Assembly: GCA_014799395.1 (NCBI GenBank)
Contig: JAAVID010000013.1
Location: forward strand, 57,335-121,334
From: Oscillospiraceae bacterium
GTDB taxonomy: Bacteria; Bacillota; Clostridia; Oscillospirales; Ruminococcaceae
Length of the DNA stretch: 64,000 nucleotides
Direction: 5' to 3'
A program made the translations under genes and the position numbers. Numbering within the stretch: the first letter of the stretch is position 1; each line of letters opens with the position of its first letter. The notes beneath the pieces were generated by a model. The model saw only the letters and a program-made list of their open reading frames with translations. It was not told where the DNA came from and did not search any database. Below, piece after piece: positions 19,562 through 28,991 of this stretch.

Positions 19562-20099
19562 GGCTCCTCCTTTCCAGGAATTCCTTTATCTGCCGCTTTG
19601 CTCTTGACAGGCGCTGCCGCGCGGCGTCCTCGGAGATATTGAGGAGCTTAGCGATCCTCGCGCAGCTCTCCTTGTGAACGCTTTGGAGCAGCAGCGCATC
19701 CTTTGTTCCCTCTGGCATAGCGCGGATAAACTCGACCAGCGCATACGCGTTCTCGTTATTGATGACGATGTCCTCCGCCGATATTTCGGCAGCCGCGTCC
19801 TCATAGTCGTCAAGATTTTCAACGGGCTTGTTTATTTTCTCTCTGAGCATATCATACGCAACGTTCTTGACGATAACGTCCGCGTATGACTGCCTTTTAT
19901 CGTGCGAAACGCCGAAAAAGTTCTTTGGCTTATCCGCTATCCGCAGAAACGTTTCCTGAACCGCGTCCTCGGCGGCGGCGCGGTCTTGTAACTTTGAATA
20001 GGCGATATTGTAAAGCCGCCGTTTGCTTTGGCTGTAAAACCGAGCAAGCTCATTTCGCTGATCCTCCGTTTCGAGGATCGCAAGCGAAGCCGATAACAT
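19554..20099 (-). CDS. ECF-type RNA polymerase sigma factor
   Basis: Region 2 (LYNIAYSKLQDRAAAEDAVQETFLRIADK) and region 4 (CARIAKLLNISEDAARQRLSRAKRQIKEFL). Confidence 0.9.
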   Translation of the reverse strand: MLSASLAILETEDQRNELARFYSQSKRRLYNIAYSKLQDRAAAEDAVQETFLRIADKPKNFFGVSHDKRQSYADVIVKNVAYDMLREKINKPVENLDDYEDAAAEISAEDIVINNENAYALVEFIRAMPEGTKDALLLQSVHKESCARIAKLLNISEDAARQRLSRAKRQIKEFLERRSHE

Positions 20100-20331
20100 A
20101 GTGTATCCCTCCCGATAATTATCTTTGTGTTCCTCATAATATATGTCTGCAATTTCCCGCGATTTGTGACATTGTTTTTTCGGATAATTTTAAATTTAGT
20201 GCTTTTAGACAAGATGAACGATAATCATTTAGTCAAAATGTAAAGACTGCAGCACAATTATATTATTGTATTTTCAAGTGCGGTTGTTCTCGTATGGCGA
20301 ATGATACAGAGGGTGTAGCTCACATAAAAAA

Positions 20332-20372
20332 CAAAGCCGTCTTGTAAGCCGAAAAGCCTGCAAGACGGTTTA
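20332..20372 (-). terminator. Terminator of the sufCB pair
   Basis: Minus strand AACCGTCTTGCAGG…CTTACAAGACGGCTTTGTTTTTT. Confidence 0.75.
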
Positions 20373-20435
20373 TGCTATGGTGAAAAAATTTTCTGCGAAA
20401 AATTCGCTTCAAAGCTCATGCCGGGTTTGAGGTGT

Positions 20436-21383
20436 TCATTTCAAAAAACCCTCGATTATCTTTTCCTCCGCCTGCTCCTTGGTGAGCCCGAGGGAGCAGA
20501 GCTTCATTATCTGCTCGCCCGCTATCTTTCCGATAGCCGCCTCGTGGATAAGCTCCGCGTCTACGTTGGAGGCGTTCAGCGCAGGCTGAGCGTCGACCTT
20601 TCCGTTATCGGCGATTATCGCGTCGCAAGCCGAGTGACCCGTGCAGCGGTTGTTGCCCTCAACAACGCTGTAAAACGCTTGATGAGAGTTTCCTTTCGCG
20701 ACCGAACGCGATACCAGATCCGCGCCGCTGTCCTCGCCCTCGAGCTTGACGTGGAAATTCGTCACCGCGTCCTCCTCGTGATCGGTCATAATGCGCTCGC
20801 GAACTATTATTTTTGCGTTTTTGCCGAGCTCCGCGTTTGTGGTGCGCGTTGAACGGTCAACTCCGCCAAGCTGAATGGTATCCATTTCCAGCCGGGAATT
20901 CTCTTTGAGAAAACATTCGGTCACGGGGTCTATCTTTTTCAGCCCCGCGCCCTCGCCCGTGCCGATATGCTTTTCCTTGTACAGCACGGAGGAATTCGGC
21001 TCGAGGAAGAACCTGTGGATACCGTTGTGACGAGCGTCCTCCTCGCCCTCGTTATGAACGCCGCACCCCGCGACGATAACAACGTCCGCACCCTCGCCGA
21101 TATAGAAATCGTTGTACACGAGATCGTCCACCGCCGTATGCGTTACGCAGGCGGGGATAAACACGGTCTCGCCCTTTGTGAACGGCTTTACGGTTATGTC
21201 GATGCCGGGCTTATCCGTTTTGGAGGTTATCGTAATATTAGCCGAGGACTGTCTGCCCGCGCACTGCGTATCCTCGCGGATATTGTAGGCGCCTGCAAAG
21301 CCCTTTTCGGCGTCGAAATCGGAGATTATTTTCAGCATTTCGCCCGTTATGCCGTTGAAATTCAAATTCATCAGATCGCTCAT
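20436..21383 (-). CDS. Short SufB/SufD-family Fe-S assembly scaffold (315 aa)
   Basis: SufBD C-terminal pattern (TFSVVEGNNRCTGHSACDAIIADNGKVDAQPALNASNVDAELIHEAAIGKIAGEQIMKLCSLGLTKEQAEEKIIEGFL). Confidence 0.88.
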   Translation of the reverse strand: MSDLMNLNFNGITGEMLKIISDFDAEKGFAGAYNIREDTQCAGRQSSANITITSKTDKPGIDITVKPFTKGETVFIPACVTHTAVDDLVYNDFYIGEGADVVIVAGCGVHNEGEEDARHNGIHRFFLEPNSSVLYKEKHIGTGEGAGLKKIDPVTECFLKENSRLEMDTIQLGGVDRSTRTTNAELGKNAKIIVRERIMTDHEEDAVTNFHVKLEGEDSGADLVSRSVAKGNSHQAFYSVVEGNNRCTGHSACDAIIADNGKVDAQPALNASNVDAELIHEAAIGKIAGEQIMKLCSLGLTKEQAEEKIIEGFLK

Positions 21384-22102
21384 GTGCAGTCCCCCATTCT
21401 CTTCGGACAGGCGCAGGTATACTCGCCCTGGAGAAGCGCGGGAAGAATATCCTCGCGCTTGCCCGCAATGCGTATCTTGCCGTCGGCAACGACGATTATA
21501 TCGTCCGCGATCTGCAAAATGCGCTCCTGGTGCGAGATAACTATAAGCTCTCCGCGCGAATTGTTGCGTATTTCCTCAAACGTTTCCACGAGACGCGAGA
21601 AGCTCCACAGGTCGATACCCGCCTCGGGCTCGTCGAATACGGACAGCTTTGCGCCGCGCGCCAGCACGGTAGCTATCTCTATGCGCTTTGCCTCGCCGCC
21701 CGAGAGCGCTCCGCTCATCTCGCGGTCGATATATTCCTCCGCGCACAAGCCCACCTTGCCGAGCAGTCCGCACAGCGCCGAATGACCGAGAGAGCCGTTC
21801 GCCGCCAGCTCGAGCAGATCGCGCACCGTCAGTCCCTTGAACCGAACGGGCTGCTGAAACGCGTAAGCAACGCCTTTTTTGGCGCGCTCGGTAATATCGA
21901 GGTCGGTTATATCCTCGCCGTCGAGCAGGATTTGTCCCGAGACGGGCTTTTCCACGCCCGCGATAAGCTTGGCGAGGGTGGTCTTTCCGCCGCCGTTGGG
22001 TCCCGTGATAACGGTAAGTCTGCCGTTTGTCTTGCAGGAGATACCGTTGATAATGGGCTCGCCGTCTGGCAGTTTCCAGTAAAGATCATTTATTTCAAGC
22101 AA
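21380..22102 (-). CDS. sufC: SufC-like ABC ATPase
   Basis: GPNGGGKTTLAKLIAG, LSGGEAKRIEIA; ATGA overlap with SufBD gene. Confidence 0.9.
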   Translation of the reverse strand: MLEINDLYWKLPDGEPIINGISCKTNGRLTVITGPNGGGKTTLAKLIAGVEKPVSGQILLDGEDITDLDITERAKKGVAYAFQQPVRFKGLTVRDLLELAANGSLGHSALCGLLGKVGLCAEEYIDREMSGALSGGEAKRIEIATVLARGAKLSVFDEPEAGIDLWSFSRLVETFEEIRNNSRGELIVISHQERILQIADDIIVVADGKIRIAGKREDILPALLQGEYTCACPKRMGDCT

Positions 22103-22186
22103 GTATCTTGCCCCCTTTTTAAACGTATAACCCTATTGTACCACATCGCCGATTTTTTGTCAAGCTATTTTGCTTGTAACCCGTTT

Positions 22187-25100
22187 TTATTTGTTTTCTG
22201 TCCCGAGTTTCCCGCGCTTTTTCTTTCGCACCGCCGCAAATACCGCAATTACGATCATCAATATGACCGCCGCGCCAACTATCAGCAATATCGGAAGAAT
22301 ATCCGTTTCCTGCGGCTGAATACAGAAAGTTCCGCTCATTCCGCTCATCTCCAGCAGCAGATACTTTCCGCTGACGGCGCTGTCGACGCGCGTCCAGACG
22401 CCGTTATCGAGCCGCCGGACAACCGCGTTCTTTCCTCCCGTATTCAGCAGTCTGATAGGTACGGCAGATGTTTCCGTGTCCGCTCCCGTGATCGAAATAT
22501 TCAGAACGCGCGCTGCCTCCGCGGGAGGTTCGGCAGTGCCGTCCTCCGCGTGAAGGACCGCTTCGTCGGTAAATCTGCCCTCCGCAAGCGCGAGCGCGAG
22601 CTTATCCTGCGTTTCCGTACTTGCGATTATCGTTATCCACGGCGCGTATACCGCTTCGAGCGTGATGTCGGACATCACGCCCGACTTATCAAATTCGTCC
22701 CATCTGCCGAAGCTGCCCTCAAGAACGGGGACCTCCGGCAATTCGATCTTTGACAGATCGCTGCCGTATTTGAACGGTATCTTTCCTACGATCTTGCCGT
22801 CCGCCATAAGCGTAATGCCGAATTCCGTAAACTCCTTGGGAACGCCGTCAAGCTTTTCCAGCTCGGAAAATTCTATCGGCTCCGCGCATCCCGCGTAGCT
22901 TATACCGTCAACGCCCGCTGTTCCGGTATCAACAAAGCGATTGCCTTTCGGTATTCCGTCCTCGCTGATACTGCCCGCAACAGCTCCGACGTATTCACCG
23001 CACTCTTTTACGGTGACGATAGCGAAATTATCACGCAGATCGTTTGCTCTGCCCGTGATACCGCCGATATAGCTTCCGCCCGAAAGCACGCTCTTGGCGT
23101 AACAATTGCGCACCACCGCGTCGGAATATCCCGCGATACCGCCGACATAGCTTCCTCCGCTGCTCGATATTTCGCCGTAGTTAGCGCATGAAATGACCGT
23201 TCCGAGATCCATACGGCCTGCCGCGCCGCCCGCGCAGTCCTTTTTCGCGGATATAGAACCGTAATTTCTGCTGTTCTGCAAGACCGCCTTGGTCTCGTAT
23301 GTAGCGCCGAAACGGACGTTCTCGGCGAGGTCGCTCTCGGGATCGAGATCGAACTCAATAGCCATTGCTCCGACAATGCCGCCGATATTGTGATCTCCCG
23401 ACACCGTGCCGTTGTTCACACAGTCCGTGACTTTGCCCTGTCTCGTCGCGGCTATATCCTCGTCGGAGGTATCAAGAATGCTGTCTCCGACAGTCGGCGC
23501 GGACGCCGTATCCAGCAGCTCGGAAACCGCGTCTATAACCATATCCGAGATGACTTCGAGCTGATCGTTAATGGCGCGCAGATCGTCCGCGACCACTCCG
23601 CTGTTCGCGTTAAACTGTCTGTTCAGCGCTTCCATATCGTCCGTCATTGCTGTAACCGAGCCGTGAAGTCTGTTCCCCGCGCTGCGGAAATCGTCTCCGA
23701 GCCGCCGGAAGCTCTCCGGACCGTCCTCGGTAAGCACGCGCACCGCGTCGCCTATTTCGGTAAACGAACGCTGAAGCGTTTTCCCTATCGACGAAGCCGC
23801 GTCCGCGGCGTTCTCGAGGCTGTCAAGCGCCTCGTTGAGCCCGTCCGAAACACCGTCCAGCTTTTCCGCCGCGCCTTGCAGCTGAGAGAACGCGCCGCTC
23901 AGACTGTCCGCCGCGCGTAGCATAGCCTCGGAGCAATTTTTCAGCGGACCCTTCGCCTTATTCCAGTTGTTTTCGAGCGTTTCAAGTATCTCTGCGATCT
24001 CGCTGCCGTCAAAATCACCGGGATCTATCGGCAGATTTGGGATATTGGGCTTGTCGGGATCATCGGGATCCGTAGTTTCTTCCGTAGTTTCTCCCGTATT
24101 ATCGGGATCGGGCTCGTCGGGAGTTTGGGGAGTTTCGTCAACATCGGGTGTCACGGGCGTTTCGGGAGCGCCCTCCTCATTTCCCGAGCCGCTTTCACGG
24201 GAAACGTAGGTCATCCCGTCGGTAAGTCCGGCATTGGCGAGCGCCCGATCGAGATCGTCCGACGCTTCCGCGACCTCCGCTAACGCGCCGCTCAGCGAAC
24301 CCGCCGCGCTATTGATCTCCTCGGCGGCAGACGACTGCTGCTTCTTATCGTCCGAGACGACGCCGTCCGTCATTGCCTCAACGGCGCTTTTGAAATACCT
24401 CGCCGCGTCCGACAGACTGTCCGAAGCGCTTTTCAGATCGTCCAGCGCCGTCCGTATATCGCGCATAGCCGCGTCGCCGATATTCACAACGTCCTTCAGA
24501 GCCTCAAACGCTTTGCCGAGGTCGTCGGACATCTCGCTTATACTTTCGCCCGCCGACGCGAGCTCGTCCATTGCGGGCGCTATCTTGTCAAGCGCGTTGG
24601 TTATATCCGCGACCATTGTGTTGACAATATCAACATTTTCATCGACAAATCCCGTTACCTCGTCGAGCATTTCCTTGCAGCTGTCCTCGGCGGCGTCGGT
24701 GTACTTCTTCATTGCGGTAAGCCGCTCGGAAACGTCGTCGCCCGTGCCCTGAACATCATTAAGCGCCTTGTCGATAAGGTCGTTCAGCGTATGAAGCTCG
24801 GTGCGAAGCTCCTCGAGTATCTCTCTGCCGGGGTCGAGCGAAAGGTACGGCTCCGCCTGACCGACGATACCGCCGACGTCCTTTCTGCCGTTTATCGTGC
24901 CGCTGTTGGTGCAGCCCGCCATATAACCGCTCTGCCGCCCCGCAATGCCGCCGATATTGTATCCGACGTGCGGATAACCTACGTCGCCCGTATTGCCGCA
25001 GCTCTGCACTATTCCGCTCGTATAGCCGACTATTCCTCCGGAATCGGTGTAGCTGTTAAGAATATCGGGCGCTTCTCCGCTGTTGGTATCGATATAGCTT

Positions 25101-25774
25101 TCGGGATCAAATTCTACCGTATTCTCCGAATTATCGGGACTGGTGAGGTTTATGCCCGCGGAATTCGTGCATTTCAGCAAAGCGCCCTCGCTGCGCCCCG
25201 CGATACCGCCCGCGGCGCTCTTTCCGATCACCGTTCCCGAAACATTACATTCGATAATTCTTCCGGTTTCGCTGTTTGCTCCCGCAATGCCGCCGACGGC
25301 GCTCTCGCCGAGCACGGTGCCGCGGAACGTGCAGTTCCTTATCGTTCCCGCGTTTTCGCCCACGATACCGCCGACTTCCGAACGGCTGCCGCTCGGAGCT
25401 ATCAAGCCGACAACATTGAGCTCTCGTACAACGGCGCTCTTTTCAAGGTACCTGAACAATCCTTGGTGCGAGCCCGTCTCGTCTATCCTCAAGCCCGATA
25501 TTGTGTGTCCGCCGCCGTCAAACGTTCCCCCGAAAATAGGCACGGGTGTAAATTCCACGCCCAACAGACTAATATCGGCGGTGAGCGTCACGGTTTTTCC
25601 GTGCGACCATTTGTCAAGAGAACAGCTTTTCGCGAAGTCAATGAACTCCTCGGCGGAGGAGATCGTAACGGAATCGTTTTGCGGTGCCTGCGCGAAAGCG
25701 GGCACGGTAAGCGATATAAACATACCCGCAGCCGCTATCAGCGAGGTTAATTTTTCAAACAGGTGATTCTTCAT
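22187..25774 (-). CDS. Large surface protein with GLUG-type repeats, coiled-coil centre and C-terminal TM anchor (1195 aa)
   Basis: Repeated GGIVG…N…G motifs; signal peptide; C-terminal ILPILLIVGAAVILMIVIAVFAAVRKKKR. Confidence 0.75.
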   Translation of the reverse strand: MKNHLFEKLTSLIAAAGMFISLTVPAFAQAPQNDSVTISSAEEFIDFAKSCSLDKWSHGKTVTLTADISLLGVEFTPVPIFGGTFDGGGHTISGLRIDETGSHQGLFRYLEKSAVVRELNVVGLIAPSGSRSEVGGIVGENAGTIRNCTFRGTVLGESAVGGIAGANSETGRIIECNVSGTVIGKSAAGGIAGRSEGALLKCTNSAGINLTSPDNSENTVEFDPESYIDTNSGEAPDILNSYTDSGGIVGYTSGIVQSCGNTGDVGYPHVGYNIGGIAGRQSGYMAGCTNSGTINGRKDVGGIVGQAEPYLSLDPGREILEELRTELHTLNDLIDKALNDVQGTGDDVSERLTAMKKYTDAAEDSCKEMLDEVTGFVDENVDIVNTMVADITNALDKIAPAMDELASAGESISEMSDDLGKAFEALKDVVNIGDAAMRDIRTALDDLKSASDSLSDAARYFKSAVEAMTDGVVSDDKKQQSSAAEEINSAAGSLSGALAEVAEASDDLDRALANAGLTDGMTYVSRESGSGNEEGAPETPVTPDVDETPQTPDEPDPDNTGETTEETTDPDDPDKPNIPNLPIDPGDFDGSEIAEILETLENNWNKAKGPLKNCSEAMLRAADSLSGAFSQLQGAAEKLDGVSDGLNEALDSLENAADAASSIGKTLQRSFTEIGDAVRVLTEDGPESFRRLGDDFRSAGNRLHGSVTAMTDDMEALNRQFNANSGVVADDLRAINDQLEVISDMVIDAVSELLDTASAPTVGDSILDTSDEDIAATRQGKVTDCVNNGTVSGDHNIGGIVGAMAIEFDLDPESDLAENVRFGATYETKAVLQNSRNYGSISAKKDCAGGAAGRMDLGTVISCANYGEISSSGGSYVGGIAGYSDAVVRNCYAKSVLSGGSYIGGITGRANDLRDNFAIVTVKECGEYVGAVAGSISEDGIPKGNRFVDTGTAGVDGISYAGCAEPIEFSELEKLDGVPKEFTEFGITLMADGKIVGKIPFKYGSDLSKIELPEVPVLEGSFGRWDEFDKSGVMSDITLEAVYAPWITIIASTETQDKLALALAEGRFTDEAVLHAEDGTAEPPAEAARVLNISITGADTETSAVPIRLLNTGGKNAVVRRLDNGVWTRVDSAVSGKYLLLEMSGMSGTFCIQPQETDILPILLIVGAAVILMIVIAVFAAVRKKKRGKLGTENK

Positions 25775-28250
25775 TCCGTATATCCTCCTCTCCCATAAAT
25801 TCAGCGGGCAGAGCTTCCGTTTGCTCGCGGGATATTGCGCCCGCCTCTACCTGCGCGTTAAGCGTGCCGTGGATAAGTCCGCTGAAATCGCCGTCCACAA
25901 CGCCCGCGATATATCCGCGAACGTGTCCGTCAAGCCGCATAACTCCCGAGTGATTTTGTATGGGAAGTCTGCGCTTGAGCGTTATCGCGGTCTTTTCAAT
26001 AATAACGTCGCCCAGCAGCAGTATCTGCGGAAGTATTCCCATAACAAGGAAGATCGAGATCAGCGTTCCGCGCCCGAGACATACGCCGATAGAAGCGATA
26101 GACGGCGTGGTCGACAAAAAGCCTATCAGAACGCCCGCCGAAGCAAGTATCGTACCCGAGGTAACGATAGTCGGAAACGCCTGGTTAAGCGATTCGATGA
26201 CCGCTTTTTTCGGCGGCATTATCTGCTTAAGCTCAACGTAACGGTTTGCTATAACGATAGCGTAGTCGATATTCGCGCCCATCTGGATAGAGCTTACCAC
26301 CAGATAGCTCAGAAAGAACAGCGGCTCATGCTGCAAATACGGGAACGAGAAGTTTATCCATACCGAGCCCTGAATAACCAGTATAAGCAGAACGGGCAGT
26401 CCCGAGGATTTGAATGTGAATACCAGGACCAGCACGACAAATACGATAGTCAGCACGCCTATAAGCAGATTGTCGTTGCCGAACGAGGTGGACAGGTCGA
26501 AATCGCTCGTGGAGTTTCCGACAAGGTAGCTGTCCTCGGGATAATATTTCGCGGTAGTTTCGTGCAGGGTATCGAGGAACGCGAAGGTCTCGTCGCTCTC
26601 CTCGGGAAGATCAAGCGTGAGCACAAGGCGGCTGAAATTCTCGCCGAGAAGCTGCAATTTCGCGTCGGAAAGCTGTTCGTGCAGATCCTCGATAGTTTCC
26701 GTCATTTCGTCGTCAAGCGTGACATAGCCCTCTTCCATTTGATCGTAAAGGAACATAAACATATCTATTAGCGGCACGCCGAAGTTGTCCACTCCCGACA
26801 CGAGCTGTCCGTAGGTCTCGTCGTTTACCGCGTAGGCGGAATACAGCAGCCGCGCGACCTCAACGTCGAGATCGGTCATCTCGGCGAACTGCCGCGGAGT
26901 AAGCTTGTCGGTGAGCACATAGTCGTCCATTGCGTCAACGTTGGCAAGTCCGAGCACGGTGTCGGTTTCGGGCATTCGCTCCAGCTCGCGCAGAAGCTGC
27001 CCTTCCTTTTCGTAGTCGCCGTTCGGAACAAGTACCGCAAGCGTGTTTACGCTGCCGAACGTATCGTTTACGCGCTCGACCGCGATCTGCGATTCGTTCT
27101 TGCGCGTAGTCGTAAGCCCCGTCTGTCCGTAGGCGTAGGGACATTTGTTCGAGAATATAAAGCCCGCGATTATCAGCACTACAAACAACGGCGGCATAAT
27201 AAAGCGCGTTTTCACCGCCAGCTTGCCCCAGCCCGTGATCTGCGGAACAAAGTTCTTGTGGTGGGTCTTGTCGATAAGACCGCTGAAACTCATAAGCAGT
27301 CCGGGCATAAGAGTAAATACCGCCAACAGACTCAGTATTATCGCCTTTATCAGCACCAATCCCAAGTCCTTGCCGATACCGAAGCGCATGAAGCACATCG
27401 CTCCGAGACCCGAAAGCGTTGTCATAGAGCTTCCCGCGATCTCGGGTATTGCCTTTGACAGCGCGATAACGACCGCCTCCCGCGCCTCAAGATGAGTGCG
27501 CTCCTCGGTGTAGCGGTGACAGAGGATTATAGCGTAGTCGATAGCGAGCGCGAGCTGAAGCACGACCGCGACGGAATCCGAAACGAACGAGATCTCTCCG
27601 AAAATGAAATTCGTGCCCTTATTCATAAGCGCCGCCATACCGAACGTCGCCAACAGCACGGGAATTTCCATATATGTATGAGATGTAAACAGCAGCACCA
27701 GCAGTATAATTACCACCGCGATCACCATAACGACCTGCATTTCCGCCGCAAGTCCCGCCGACGCGGAGTCGCCCGTATCGCCCGTGACATACACGTCGTA
27801 GCCGTCAAGGAACTCTTCCGCCTTGGCGAGCGCGTTTACGCTCACCTCGTCAGTCGCTGTGCCGTCGTAAGTTATCGAGAACAGCGCCGCGCCGTTTTTG
27901 AAGTGCTCCTCCGTGCCGTCGAATTCCACGGATTTTACGCCGTCGATCTTTTCGATCTGCTCCGAAAGCTCCTCCGCTTTGGCAAGCGAGATATTGTCGA
28001 CCATTATGCGGCTCGTGCCGAAGGTCACAAACTCGTCCTCCATTATTGTTAATCCTTGGCGGGTCTCGGTAGTATCGGGCAGGTAGCTTGTAAGGTCGTC
28101 GTTGACCCTCGTCCAGCCGCTCGAAAAAACGCAGAAAATGGCAACGCCGATATACAGCAGATAAAACGCCTTGCGCTTATCCACTATAAAGGCCGCCACG
28201 CGTTCAAGCGGGCTTTGCTTTTCGGAGCCGCCGTTAAATTGTTCATTCAC
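25755..28250 (-). CDS. MMPL/RND-superfamily exporter
   Basis: Two repeats of N-terminal TM, large loop, TM bundle; ALAIDYAIILCHRY and GANIDYAIVIANRY motifs. Confidence 0.9.
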   Translation of the reverse strand: MNEQFNGGSEKQSPLERVAAFIVDKRKAFYLLYIGVAIFCVFSSGWTRVNDDLTSYLPDTTETRQGLTIMEDEFVTFGTSRIMVDNISLAKAEELSEQIEKIDGVKSVEFDGTEEHFKNGAALFSITYDGTATDEVSVNALAKAEEFLDGYDVYVTGDTGDSASAGLAAEMQVVMVIAVVIILLVLLFTSHTYMEIPVLLATFGMAALMNKGTNFIFGEISFVSDSVAVVLQLALAIDYAIILCHRYTEERTHLEAREAVVIALSKAIPEIAGSSMTTLSGLGAMCFMRFGIGKDLGLVLIKAIILSLLAVFTLMPGLLMSFSGLIDKTHHKNFVPQITGWGKLAVKTRFIMPPLFVVLIIAGFIFSNKCPYAYGQTGLTTTRKNESQIAVERVNDTFGSVNTLAVLVPNGDYEKEGQLLRELERMPETDTVLGLANVDAMDDYVLTDKLTPRQFAEMTDLDVEVARLLYSAYAVNDETYGQLVSGVDNFGVPLIDMFMFLYDQMEEGYVTLDDEMTETIEDLHEQLSDAKLQLLGENFSRLVLTLDLPEESDETFAFLDTLHETTAKYYPEDSYLVGNSTSDFDLSTSFGNDNLLIGVLTIVFVVLVLVFTFKSSGLPVLLILVIQGSVWINFSFPYLQHEPLFFLSYLVVSSIQMGANIDYAIVIANRYVELKQIMPPKKAVIESLNQAFPTIVTSGTILASAGVLIGFLSTTPSIASIGVCLGRGTLISIFLVMGILPQILLLGDVIIEKTAITLKRRLPIQNHSGVMRLDGHVRGYIAGVVDGDFSGLIHGTLNAQVEAGAISREQTEALPAEFMGEEDIRNEESPV

Positions 28251-28340
28251 GGGTATCGTTTCCTTTCAATATGAGATTATTCTTTTAAATATAAGCCCCG
28301 CGCCGTCATAAAAGACGTACATTATCGAGAACTTCTTGCT

Positions 28341-28529
28341 AAGAGCCTGTTCAGCATCTCGACGCACACACCTCACTTGCAGATTTTCCGCCACACTTAG
28401 GCAATTTTGCTTGAGCGTTTTGCCGAAGGCATAATGCGTACATAAAGTATTCCTACGCAAAATTGCCGTCGTTTGGCGAAAAATCTGCTGCGTGAGCTGC
28501 GCACGTCGAGATACTGAACAGACTCTAAG
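28341..28529. mobile_element. MITE-like palindromic element, family 2 (~189 bp)
   Basis: Inverted repeats AAGAGCCTGTTCAGCATCTCGACGCAC… / …GTGCGCACGTCGAGATACTGAACAGACTCT; inner arms GCAGATTTT(C/T)CGCCA and GGCAATTTTGC also inverted. Confidence 0.75.
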
Positions 28530-28621
28530 AGATTATACCACACCTGTGCATTATTTGTCAATACCTTTAGAAGATAAACAACAAAAAGCCGAAAAGATGA
28601 TGTTAAGGCAACATTTTGTGA

Positions 28622-28680
28622 TAGAGCGTGTTCACATTAACGCTCAACGCCCGTCCTTCGGTTAATGTAAACACGCTCTA
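28622..28680. repeat. 59-bp near-perfect palindrome (TAGAGCGTGTTCACATTAAC…GTTAATGTAAACACGCTCTA)
   Basis: 20-bp arms with one mismatch, 19-nt loop. Confidence 0.8.
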
Positions 28681-28758
28681 ATTCTTAATTTCTTATATAC
28701 GCTTACGTTCAAAAATGTCAAGAGGTATGTTTGAACAAAATGTATAGACGCAAAAAAA

Positions 28759-28787
28759 CACGGCAGCACCGAATTGGCACTGCCGTG
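28759..28787 (-). terminator. Terminator for minus-strand transcript from 30530
   Basis: Minus strand CACGGCAG-TGCCAATTCGGTG-CTGCCGTG followed by TTTTTTT. Confidence 0.75.
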
Positions 28788-28845
28788 ACTTTATTTAGTG
28801 CGTATCCGCCGTATGTCGGTAACGATATAAAAAACGTCCCGCTCT

Positions 28846-28971
28846 TTATTTCATAGACACAAAATAAAGCAAAATAATAAGCGCCAGAGAAACACCGCAG
28901 ATTATCCAGTTGCGCGCGTAAACGCGTTCAAAGCGGCTGTTTTTTTTGTTTTTATCATAACGCTTTGCCAT
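28846..28971 (-). CDS. Small single-TM protein, 41 aa: MAKRYDKNKKNSRFERVYARNWIICGVSLALIILLYFVSMK
   Basis: ORF between transglutaminase-like gene and terminator; not in ORF track (short). Confidence 0.5.
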   Translation of the reverse strand: MAKRYDKNKKNSRFERVYARNWIICGVSLALIILLYFVSMK

Positions 28972-28991
28972 TGCGATACCTCCGTTGCTCA

